The notes under the pieces were generated by a model. The model was given only the letters and a program-made list of their open reading frames with translations, was not told where the DNA came from and ran no database searches. A DNA stretch of 64,000 bases, taken from Verrucomicrobiia bacterium (GTDB lineage: Bacteria > Verrucomicrobiota > Verrucomicrobiia > Limisphaerales > CAIMTB01). Every line of letters starts with the position of its first letter. Positions within the stretch are counted from its first letter, which is position 1. Of this stretch, positions 19,301 through 26,043 are shown piece by piece. The position numbers and the translations under genes are program-made. Location: NCBI GenBank assembly GCA_019634625.1, contig JAHCBA010000009.1, positions 120,332 through 184,331 of the forward strand, read 5' to 3'.

Positions 19301-20772
19301 CTGACCGACGTGGGATCTTCGAGGGTGAACGGGAATCGCACATAGGCGGTGGTGTGGATGCCGTGAAGGAGGTCGCGGAGGTCGGTGGCGATCAGGGGGG
19401 CGTAGGAAACGGGGGGTGCGGCTTCGAACAGGCCGGAGATCTCGGTCGGGGACAGCGTGCGGGTCCAGACGGCGATCTCGTCGAGCTGGCCGGCGAAGGC
19501 GTTGCCCGAGGCGTCGAACACGCCGCCGCCGCCGGCATTGAAGGGGAATGGCGAACTGCCGTGATGGCCGCCGCCTCCGGGTGATTGTGCGGCGAGGGTT
19601 CCATCGAGGTAAATCTGCAGGGCGTCGGCGGTTCCCACGGCGGTCAGGTGATGCCATTCGCCGTTGGGATGGGGGTAGGTCAGTTCGACACTGCCGGACG
19701 GGGTCCAGAGCTGGAGGGTGGAAGGGCTGATGAACCCGAACTCGACGGCGTCGTTCTGGCCCCAGAGGCCGGTGCGGGACGACTGGGCACGGGTCGGGCG
19801 AATCCAGCCGGCCATGGTGAACCCGGTCCGATCGCTGAGCAGACCCATCGGGCCGCCGATGAAGTCGTCGTCGCCATCGAGGAGCGGGGCGCGGTTGTCG
19901 GGTTCGAGGGAAGGGTGTCGGGGCGGGCGCGGTCCGGGCTGGCCCAGTTGCGGAGCGCCTTCGAAGCGGCCGCGTCCGGCGTCGCCCCACGAGCCGAGGT
20001 TGGCTGCGGTGTTGCCGTCGGATTCGTCGAGGCGCCAGTAGAGGGCGGGTTCGGTGGCGAGGACCCGGAGCGCGTAGGAGGATGCGTCCGGGTCGGGTGC
20101 GCCGGTGTCGAAGCCCACGCCATTGACGATCGGTTGCCAGGCGGAGTCGTTGAAATCGGGCGCCGTCCAGGCGAGGCCGAGGGTGTCATCGGACGGGATC
20201 CTCAGGCGGCCGGGGGCGTCGGGGGCGACCAGAGTGAGGGTGGTGCGGTCGAAGGCGAAGCCGTAGGAGACATCGCGGAACTGACGGGGGAAGGCCGGGG
20301 CGAACTCCGTGGCCGTGCGGTCGTCGGGGGCGATCAGAGCGAGGTATTCGCCATCCGAACTGAGACGGAAGTTGGCGTGCAGGGGGCTGCCCGGGGTGCG
20401 TCGGTCCTTGCCCGAGGCGAACACGAGGAGGTGCGCCCGGGGGGCGAGGTTGGTGGCGGGGAACGTCCACTTGCGGCGATCGGCGGCGTTGTCGGTGAGG
20501 CTCCAGCCGGCGAGGGGGACGGGTTCGGGACCGGGGTTGGCCAGTTCGATCCAGTCTTCGGCGGCGCCATCCTCATCGAGGAGGGTGCTGGCATTGACCG
20601 CGCCGAACTCGGTGAGGATCACCTGCGCGCGGGTGGGTATCGCGAAAGTCAGAAGGACGGCAACGAGGGCGAGCGTGGTGAACGCGGCGGACCCGGCGGC
20701 CGGACGGGCGAAGGCGGACCCGGTGGTGCGGCGATGACGTGGGTTTCGTGGATGGGGGCCGGTCGATGGCAT
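16345..20772 (-). CDS. Large secreted LTD/LamG/CotH-kinase multidomain protein
   Basis: The start is taken at the ATG at 20772. It gives 1475 residues with a signal sequence (TLALVAVLLTFAIPTRAQ) about 30 residues in; the frame is open further upstream only through repeat DNA. Domains in order are a lamin-tail domain (VILTEFGAVNA to LVFASGKD), a LamG-like domain (ALYWRLDESDGNTAANLG to IAVWTRTLSPTEI), a jelly-roll segment, and a CotH kinase-like domain. CotH is marked by RLRGQSSSGFPKKGYNLDF, WGDKARVRNALAYEF and LLPWDVDLTWGRNW. At least two more LTD modules and a C-terminal 'YTVQAAATVTQAIWLDL' module follow. CotH relatives phosphorylate secreted proteins, but function in bacteria with this architecture is unknown. 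It is typical of Verrucomicrobiota surface or secreted proteins. Confidence 0.85.
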   Translation of the reverse strand: MPSTGPHPRNPRHRRTTGSAFARPAAGSAAFTTLALVAVLLTFAIPTRAQVILTEFGAVNASTLLDEDGAAEDWIELANPGPEPVPLAGWSLTDNAADRRKWTFPATNLAPRAHLLVFASGKDRRTPGSPLHANFRLSSDGEYLALIAPDDRTATEFAPAFPRQFRDVSYGFAFDRTTLTLVAPDAPGRLRIPSDDTLGLAWTAPDFNDSAWQPIVNGVGFDTGAPDPDASSYALRVLATEPALYWRLDESDGNTAANLGSWGDAGRGRFEGAPQLGQPGPRPPRHPSLEPDNRAPLLDGDDDFIGGPMGLLSDRTGFTMAGWIRPTRAQSSRTGLWGQNDAVEFGFISPSTLQLWTPSGSVELTYPHPNGEWHHLTAVGTADALQIYLDGTLAAQSPGGGGHHGSSPFPFNAGGGGVFDASGNAFAGQLDEIAVWTRTLSPTEISGLFEAAPPVSYAPLIATDLRDLLHGIHTTAYVRFPFTLEDPTSVSRLTLRVRYDDGLVAWLNGVPVASLNAPDAPDWTAAATRPNPDHRAIQWQELDLTPHAHALVHGPNVLAVQGLNLTADDPDFLIQVELSADRPGLMAETPRYFTVPTPGAPNNVGAADLGPIVVDALHTPNEPSSEEPLTLQVHVAPTFAPVAAVQLRYRIQFGPEQILPMEPAAGLHSATLPAPVAAPGQMIRYHITATDTEGRTSRWPLHTDPLDSEAWLGTVVRDASIQSALPVLHLFVENPGAADTFSGTRIALFHAGELYDNVRMRLRGQSSSGFPKKGYNLDFPADHRFLYRPGATRVKDIRLLTNWGDKARVRNALAYEFLAASGSLAHFAFQVRLQRNGQFFSIADLVEDSDDRWLERLGRDPRGALYKMYNNLGSAGGNEKKTRRWENFNDLQSLVTALDEGRSLTQRALHAWDHLDLPQIVSYFAGLALCSSQDHGHKNYYLYRDSDGSGEWALLPWDVDLTWGRNWLDARGYFTDTLFQDNVLTFYNPAQQNKPANRLYNLVFDHPEFRAMVLRRLRTVMDTVLQPPGTPAAELRIEARVRAMMDAMDPPGIAPSDADLDFQRWGSWGNGNPMRAEAERLLSIHLPGRRTFLFDQNPLLRGDPIPPSQPAAAAPRFGRLDFLPNSGNPLEEFVELTNPHPHALDLSGWRIRGAIDHTFRPGTVVPAGRSLHLSPDARSFRARTASPRGHEGHFVQGNYRGFLSARGDTLLLEDDTGRLMASHSYEGRPTQAQQFLRITEIFYNPDPVPGLPHDAQSYEFLELRNLGPEPLDLTGIRLTRGVRFDFSLGTIPTLAPAAHVLVVRDVAAFTARYGPLDSIAGTFEGALDNAGETLRLDDAVGEMILEFAYDDAWYPITDGRGHSLVFRDPSVPWDTWGHSANWRPSTRPGGSPGTVDDPFPPAERPRLVVEPGPGGALELRFQTAPGQAYTVQAAATVTQAIWLDLDHLPAGPARTVSIPLPLVPDPARYFRLRLD

Positions 20773-20848
20773 GAGCGCTTGATGCGAAGGATGGCATCCG
20801 ACGGATATGCTGTTCCAGTCCGGGGGCAAGGGTGAAACGCCGGGCAGA

Positions 20849-21190
20849 GGTGCGAGCCTCGCGAGGCGTGGCCTCGGAGGGCCGAGTTCCACGAGGCCGG
20901 CGGGGGATTGGAGCGGTGGGGGCGCATCTAAGTCTTTTGCAGCAGGCCTCGTACCCGTACTCGTACCCGAAATCGCCCTGCCCAGTTCGCATGTTGAATG
21001 GGAGGTCCGAACAAGATCGAACCCATCGGACCAGCCATGAGGCGACGCTGAAACGGTGTGCCTGCGAGTTCGAGTACGAGTACGAGTACCGCCCTTCGGG
21101 CTGAGTACGAGTCCCGAGGAGGGGAAAAGGTGTGGTGCAATGGATTGAGGACTCGCGGAGCTCGTCCCTCCGATTCGCCCGTTTCTCACT
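20849..21190. repeat. Family A repeat interrupted by a family B element
   Basis: The left half of family A (GTGCGAGCCTCGCGAGGCGT onward, with GGGCCGAGTTCCACGAGGCC) lies at about 20849-20902. The right half (GGATTGAGGACTCGCGGAGC onward) lies at about 21141-21190. In the complete copies elsewhere these halves are about 25 bp apart. Here a family B element fills the space, so B probably inserted into A. Confidence 0.6.
20920..21115. repeat. Family B repeat, copy 1, right end missing
   Basis: It starts with GGGCGCATCTAAGTCTTTTG, followed by TGCAGCAGGCCTCG, four to five degenerate hexamer units (CGTACC, CGTACT, CGTACC, CGAAAT) and the conserved core. It ends at CTGAGTACGAGTC. The terminal inverted repeat seen at the right end of the other two copies is absent. 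Confidence 0.6.
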
Positions 21191-21328
21191 CACAACCCGG
21201 GGAAGGCACCGGGTCGGGGCAGGAGCCGGAATCGCCTTTCGGGTTCGTCCTCGATAGCAGGCCGGATGGCGTTCATCCCGTCCTCCCTGGCAGTCGAATT
21301 GTAAAAGTAGTGATTTGACCCCATTGCC

Positions 21329-22357
21329 CTAGGGATTGGGCGGGAGCACCGGGCGGGGCGGTTTGGGGAGGATCATGGGGACGGAACGGCGTTCGAGGCG
21401 GTCGCCGATGCGCCAGAGCCATTCGAAGCCGCCGTTCATGAGGGCGACCCCGAGAATGGCGGCGGCGAGGCCGGTTGCGCCGAGGACGGCGAACTCCTGG
21501 TGCATGGTCCAGAAGAACTGCCCGATGCACAGCACGGCGACCACCAGGAGGGTGGGTTTGCGTCCGATGCGGGAGACGATGAAGACGCCGAGCGGGGCGC
21601 CCAGGGCGACCACGGGGGCGGCCGCGAGCCAGTTCTCGTACACGCCAGGCTCGAAGCCGGTGAGAAGCTTCTTCGTGGCGACGCCCACGAGGGAGGTAAA
21701 GGCCATCACAATCACGGACGAAGGGATCGCGCTCTTCAGGTCGGAGCGCATGAGGAGGACCATGACCGCATAAAGGACCATGTCGATGCCGACACCGGTG
21801 ACCGACGCGACGGTCAGGGCGCCGAGGAATCCCACGGTGAAGCCGACCTTGCGGTCGAAGGCGTGGGCGGCCGGGGTTTCGCCGATGTTCGAGCAGATGG
21901 CGTTGATCCGGTAGAGGTGCAGGACACCGAAGCTGGCCCAGGTCACGGCGAAGACGACCTTGATGACACCGCCGGGGATGTGGGGCGCCACGAAGAGGAT
22001 GCCGAGGGGCGTGCCCAGCAGGGAACCGACGAGCGCCCAGCGAAGCAGGACCCACTCGAGGCGCTGGCGCCGGGATAGGATGAAGATGCTGGCGCTGGTC
22101 ATGCCGATCGACTGCACGGCGAAGCTGAAGTCGCGTCCGAGCGTGGCCGGGAGGCCGAAGAGGAGGACGAGGATGGGGAAGCCCACGGTCCCGCCGCCCA
22201 TGGGGGTGGAACCGGCCACATAGGATCCGAGGGCCATGGCAATGGCGATGCCGTAGTGGTCGCGGAGCGTTTGCCAGTGGGAACCGGTGATGACGAGGCC
22301 AAGCCAGACCGCGTAGAAGGCGGTCAGCCAGAGGAACCAGGGCCAGAGTCGGCGCAC
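21329..22357 (-). CDS. TauE/SafE-family permease
   Basis: This 342-residue membrane protein has about eight to nine helices and the TauE/SafE (DUF81) pattern. A first half contains GSYVAGSTPMGGGTVGFPILVLLFG and a second half contains GFTVGFLGALTVASVTGVGIDMVLY. Family members export sulfite, sulfoacetate or related anions, or import organosulfonates; the substrate cannot be read here. It lies 45 bp downstream of the PQQ-type propeller gene on the same strand, so the two may be cotranscribed. Confidence 0.85.
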   Translation of the reverse strand: MRRLWPWFLWLTAFYAVWLGLVITGSHWQTLRDHYGIAIAMALGSYVAGSTPMGGGTVGFPILVLLFGLPATLGRDFSFAVQSIGMTSASIFILSRRQRLEWVLLRWALVGSLLGTPLGILFVAPHIPGGVIKVVFAVTWASFGVLHLYRINAICSNIGETPAAHAFDRKVGFTVGFLGALTVASVTGVGIDMVLYAVMVLLMRSDLKSAIPSSVIVMAFTSLVGVATKKLLTGFEPGVYENWLAAAPVVALGAPLGVFIVSRIGRKPTLLVVAVLCIGQFFWTMHQEFAVLGATGLAAAILGVALMNGGFEWLWRIGDRLERRSVPMILPKPPRPVLPPNP

Positions 22358-22402
22358 AGGGGCGGGAGACTGCGCGGGAGCAGGCTCGCGATCCAGAAGG
22401 AT

Positions 22403-23767
22403 TCAGGGCTGGCGGATGTCGAAGGCGGTCAGGCGCTCGTGATAGCGCAGGTAGAGGCGGCCCTGATGAATGACCGGGTGCGCCCAGGCATCGCGCGCCC
22501 CGGCTTCCGCCCAGCGGAAGCGTCCGCGCATTTCGAAACGGTCGGAGCCGGGTTCGAGCAGCAGCATCCAGCCGTCTTCGCAGAGGGCGTAGAGACGTCT
22601 GTCGGCCCAGAGCGCGGCGCCTTTGACGTGCCCTTCGAGTTCATAGCGGATGGCGCCGGTGCGGGCATCGAGGGCGGCCCAGCCGCGACGGCCGGAGTAG
22701 AAGGTGCCGTAGAGCGTGCCGTCGTGATGCACGACGCCGCCCTGGCAGGTGTCGAGACGGGTCGTCCAGACATCGGCGATGCCGGGGGGGGCGTGGGGCG
22801 TGGCCGGCGGTTCGAGACGATGGAAATGGCCGCCGCGTCCGTGCGGAGCCGTCATGAAGAAGCCGTCGCCGGCGAGCACGGGCATCATGGCGAGAACCGA
22901 ATAGGTGGTGGGGTAGGGCCGGGTCCAGAGGAGGCGCCCGTCAGCGGTGTCCACACCGTAGAGTTGGCGGAGGGAGCAGCCGATGAGGAGTCGGCGTCCG
23001 CCGAACTCGACGAGGATCGGGGAGACGTAGCTGGCGGATTCGACGGCGTCATCGCCGCGATCGGAGGGCAGCGGCGGGGTTTGCCAGAGCACGTCGCCGG
23101 TGGCGGGGTCGAGGGCGGCGACGAGGGCCTCACGGCCTCCGGCGGTGACATATACGGCGCGCTCGTCCACGGCGAGGCATTCACTGAGGCCCCAGGTGAT
23201 GTTTTGGCCGTTGAAGCGACGGAGGACGTCGAGCGACCACACTTCGCGTCCGGTGGTGGCATCGAGGCAGGCGAGGCGACCCTGGGCGTTCTGGTGGTAG
23301 AGACGTCCGGCGCGGTAGGTGACCGAGGAGCGGGCGCCGGGGTAGGGCGTGCGCCAGGCGAGTCCGTTGGTGGAGCGCCAGAGCAGGCGTCCTTCGAGAT
23401 CGAGGGCGAAGATGTGGAGTTCGTGGTCCACGTCGCCGGTAATGAACACGCGGTCATGGACGACCACGGGAGAGGAGAAACCGCGTCCGACGGGCGGGGC
23501 GGTCCAGAGTGGGCGGGGTCCGGCGTCCGGCCATGCCTGAAGGAGGTGGCGTTCATCGCTGACGCCGTCGCGCCGGGGTCCGCGGAACTGCGGCCAGCCG
23601 GGTTCCGTGGAGGCAATGAGACGGGGGACGTCAGCAGGGTCGGGAACGGAGCCTCGCGAAGGACCGGCGAGGAAGAGGAGCGCGCCGGCGGCGATGACGA
23701 GGGGAAAGGTTCCCAGTCGGAGGGACGGCGGGACGGGGCGGGAGAAAGGCAGGGGAAGGGTGGTCAT
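22403..23767 (-). CDS. PQQ-like beta-propeller protein, exported
   Basis: This 454-residue protein has an N-terminal hydrophobic export segment (LVIAAGALLFLAGPSRG). WPQFRGPRRDGVS is the typical opening of planctomycete/verrucomicrobial PQQ-like repeat proteins. The blades are visible as repeated A-x-D-x-x-G-x-x-x-W elements, for example FALDLEGRLLWR, CLDATTGREVWSL and ALDPATGDVLWQ. No catalytic residues of quinoprotein dehydrogenases are evident, so a binding or scaffold role like BamB is more likely. It probably forms an operon with the TauE/SafE permease gene behind it. Confidence 0.85.
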   Translation of the reverse strand: MTTLPLPFSRPVPPSLRLGTFPLVIAAGALLFLAGPSRGSVPDPADVPRLIASTEPGWPQFRGPRRDGVSDERHLLQAWPDAGPRPLWTAPPVGRGFSSPVVVHDRVFITGDVDHELHIFALDLEGRLLWRSTNGLAWRTPYPGARSSVTYRAGRLYHQNAQGRLACLDATTGREVWSLDVLRRFNGQNITWGLSECLAVDERAVYVTAGGREALVAALDPATGDVLWQTPPLPSDRGDDAVESASYVSPILVEFGGRRLLIGCSLRQLYGVDTADGRLLWTRPYPTTYSVLAMMPVLAGDGFFMTAPHGRGGHFHRLEPPATPHAPPGIADVWTTRLDTCQGGVVHHDGTLYGTFYSGRRGWAALDARTGAIRYELEGHVKGAALWADRRLYALCEDGWMLLLEPGSDRFEMRGRFRWAEAGARDAWAHPVIHQGRLYLRYHERLTAFDIRQP

Positions 23768-23876
23768 TGGGGGATTGAGGGCAATGCGGCTTGCGAACGA
23801 TCAACCGTAGTCTGGCGGCGTCGTGCGTACAGGATCAAACGGGCGGGTTCAACATCGTCCCGCCCGGTGCATCCCC

Positions 23877-24025
23877 GTATTAGGGATGAGGAGGCAGCGA
23901 ATCGGAGAGACGAGCTCTGCGAGTCCATAATCCAAAGCGCTCCACCCTTGCGGCCTCGTGGACCCTGGCCCTCCGAGGCCCCGCATCGCGGAGTTCGCAC
24001 CTCTCCTCACAACTCCTGGATGCAC
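23877..24025. repeat. Family A repeat, 149 bp copy
   Basis: It starts GTGCATCCCCG and ends CAACTCCTGGATGCAC, so its ends are inverted copies of each other. Inside are the imperfect arms GAGACGAGCTCTGCGAGTCC and GCGGCCTCGTGGACCCTGGC. TCCCGCCC occurs just outside both ends (23868-23875 and 24028-24035), consistent with a target-site duplication. Confidence 0.6.
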
Positions 24026-24044
24026 GGTTCCCGCCCCGAATGCT

Positions 24045-24605
24045 TGGTGATGGAATTGGGCGGGAGGGGATGGCCCCGGGTCGGAGCGGAGGATCGAATG
24101 AGCGGAAACGGCGTGCATATGCACGGAGGTTGCGTCAATTTGGGAGTGGGGCAGGGGTGTGGAGTGGAGGAGGGGTGAGATGGGGCGGAGAGGGGGATCA
24201 AATGATTGGAAACGGCGTGCATATGCACGGAGTTTGCGTCGATTTTGGGAGTGGAGCAGGGGTGTGAAGTGGAGGAAGGGTGAGATGGGGGGAGGGGATG
24301 GGAGTTGGGGCGGAGGGGAGGATCAAATGAGCGGAAACGGCGTGCATATGCACGGAGTTTGCGTCGATTTTGGGGTGGGGGGAGGGGTGTGGAGTGGAGA
24401 AGGGGTGAGATGGGGGAGGGGATGGCGCTTGGGGCGGAGGGGAGGATCAAATGAACGGAAACGGCGTGCATATGCACGGAGATTGCATCGATTTGGGGGT
24501 GGGAGGAGGGGCGTGGCGTGGAGGAGGGGTGAGATGGGGAGGGGATGGCACCTGGGGCGGAGGGAAGGATCGAACGAACGGAAGCGGCGTGCCCAGGCAC
24601 GGAGG
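24045..24605. repeat. Tandem array of ~124-bp units with GTGCATATGCAC palindromes
   Basis: Four and a half purine-rich units carry the palindrome GTGCATATGCAC at 24113, 24217, 24342 and 24466. A changed version, GTGCCCAGGCAC, lies at 24589. Spacings are 104, 125, 124 and 123 bp. Each palindrome sits in the context GAAACGGC-palindrome-GGAGTTTGCGTCGATTT. The array fills the space between tyrS and the propeller gene, and the last palindrome ends 6 bp from the tyrS stop. No gene is seen in it: the open frames across it are repeats of arginine-rich peptide on either strand. Confidence 0.75.
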
Positions 24606-25886
24606 TCACCGTGCCGTGACGACGGCGTAGGTGCGTTTGCCTTTGCGGAGGAGGAGGTGTTTGCCGAAGAGGAGGTCGGCGTGGGTGACGTGGCGCTGGA
24701 CGGAGGTTTCGCGGGTGTTGTTGAGGTACAGGCCGCCGCCTTCGAGGTCTTTGCGGGCCTGTCCCTTGGAGGTGGACAGGCCGGACTGGACCGCGAGTTC
24801 GGTGAGAGGCATGCCGGTGCCGTCGAGGATGGAACGGGGGATTTCGCGGGTGGGGACTTCGCCGATGACATCGTTGAGGACGGACTCTGGGATGCCGTCG
24901 AGGTTGCCGCCGAAGAGGATCTCGCTGGCGCGGATGGCGTGGTCGCACTCGGTGGGGCCGTGGACGAGGGTGGTCATCTCGGCGGCCAGACGTTTCTGGG
25001 CGAGTCGGGCGCCGGGTTGGGCGGCGAGCTGACGTTCGAGTTCGGCGATGGCGTCGGCGGAGAGGAAGGTGAGGCACTTCAGGAGGCGGATGACATCCAC
25101 GTCCTCGGCCTGGACGAAGAACTGGTAGAAGCGGTAGGGGCTGGTGCGCCGGGGATCGAGCCAGACGGTGCCGGAGGCGGTCTTGCCGTACTTGGTGCCG
25201 TCGGACTTGGTGAGGAGGGGGAAGGTGAGGCCCCAGACGGTGACGCCGAGTTTGCGGCGGCAGAGGTCGATGCCGGCGGTGATGTTGCCCCATTGATCGG
25301 TGGCGCCGACCTGGAGTTCGCAGTGGTGGTGCTGGCGGAGGTGATGAAAGTCGAAGGCCTGGAGGAGCATGTAGCTGAACTCGGTGTAGCTGATGCCGAC
25401 CTCGCGGTCCTCCATGCGGGAGCGGACGGATTCCTTGGCGACCATGGCATTGACCGAGAAGTGCTTTCCGATGTCGCGGAGGAACTCGAGGTAGGTGACC
25501 GGAGCCGTCCAGTCGGCGTTGTCCACCAGGAGGGCGGGATTCGAGGGGGCGTCGAAGTCGAGGAAGCGGGTGAGCTGGGACTTGATGGAGGCGATGTTGG
25601 CCTGGACCTGGTCGCGGGACTGGAGGTTGCGTTCGACGGATTTGCCGGAGGGATCGCCGATCATGCCGGTGGCGCCGCCGGCGAGGGCGATGGGGCGATG
25701 TCCGGCCTGCTGGAAGCGGCGGAGGGCGAGGAGGGGGACGAGGTTGCCGACGTGGAGGGAGTCGGCGGTGGGATCGAATCCGCAGTAGAGGACGGTGGGG
25801 CCGGAAGCCAGCCGGGCGGAAAGCGCGTCGCGGTCGGTGCAGTCGGCGTAGAGGCCGCGCCAGTCGAGTTCGGACAGGAGGTCCAT
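24606..25886 (-). CDS. tyrS: Tyrosyl-tRNA synthetase
   Basis: This 426-residue class I aminoacyl-tRNA synthetase attaches tyrosine to tRNA-Tyr. The start at 25886 gives MDLLSELDWRGLYADCTD, the normal TyrRS opening, and AGGAGG-like bases on the complementary strand support it. The HIGH-type motif is HVGN (residues 45-48). The KMSKS-type motif is KYGKT near residue 230. The tyrosine-binding GATDQWGNITAG follows the family. A C-terminal S4-like RNA-binding domain ends the protein (GLSTSKGQARKDLEGGGLYLNN). Length is normal. The gene is divergent from the DUF3160 gene, with 157 bp between starts, and is followed by the palindrome array. Confidence 0.97.
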   Translation of the reverse strand: MDLLSELDWRGLYADCTDRDALSARLASGPTVLYCGFDPTADSLHVGNLVPLLALRRFQQAGHRPIALAGGATGMIGDPSGKSVERNLQSRDQVQANIASIKSQLTRFLDFDAPSNPALLVDNADWTAPVTYLEFLRDIGKHFSVNAMVAKESVRSRMEDREVGISYTEFSYMLLQAFDFHHLRQHHHCELQVGATDQWGNITAGIDLCRRKLGVTVWGLTFPLLTKSDGTKYGKTASGTVWLDPRRTSPYRFYQFFVQAEDVDVIRLLKCLTFLSADAIAELERQLAAQPGARLAQKRLAAEMTTLVHGPTECDHAIRASEILFGGNLDGIPESVLNDVIGEVPTREIPRSILDGTGMPLTELAVQSGLSTSKGQARKDLEGGGLYLNNTRETSVQRHVTHADLLFGKHLLLRKGKRTYAVVTAR

Positions 25887-26043
25887 GGGGCGGGTGAGAG
25901 TATGCGAGCGGGGGACGGAGGGCAAAGGGGGAAGGGCCCCGAATCCTTGACGATGCTGGGTGCAGGGGGTAGCGGTGGAGGCATTGCCGGATGACGACGG
26001 GGCGCTGGGGGACCGTTGGCGTTCGGGAGAACTTCCACCTGTC

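Noticed and set aside
20773..21189. N-terminal extension of the LTD/CotH protein
   Set aside because: The extension is translation of family A and B repeat DNA; the signal peptide begins after the ATG at 20772.
24045..24605. CRISPR-like array
   Set aside because: The repeat unit is 124 bp, with no spacer-like unique segments; the whole unit repeats, and no cas genes are present.
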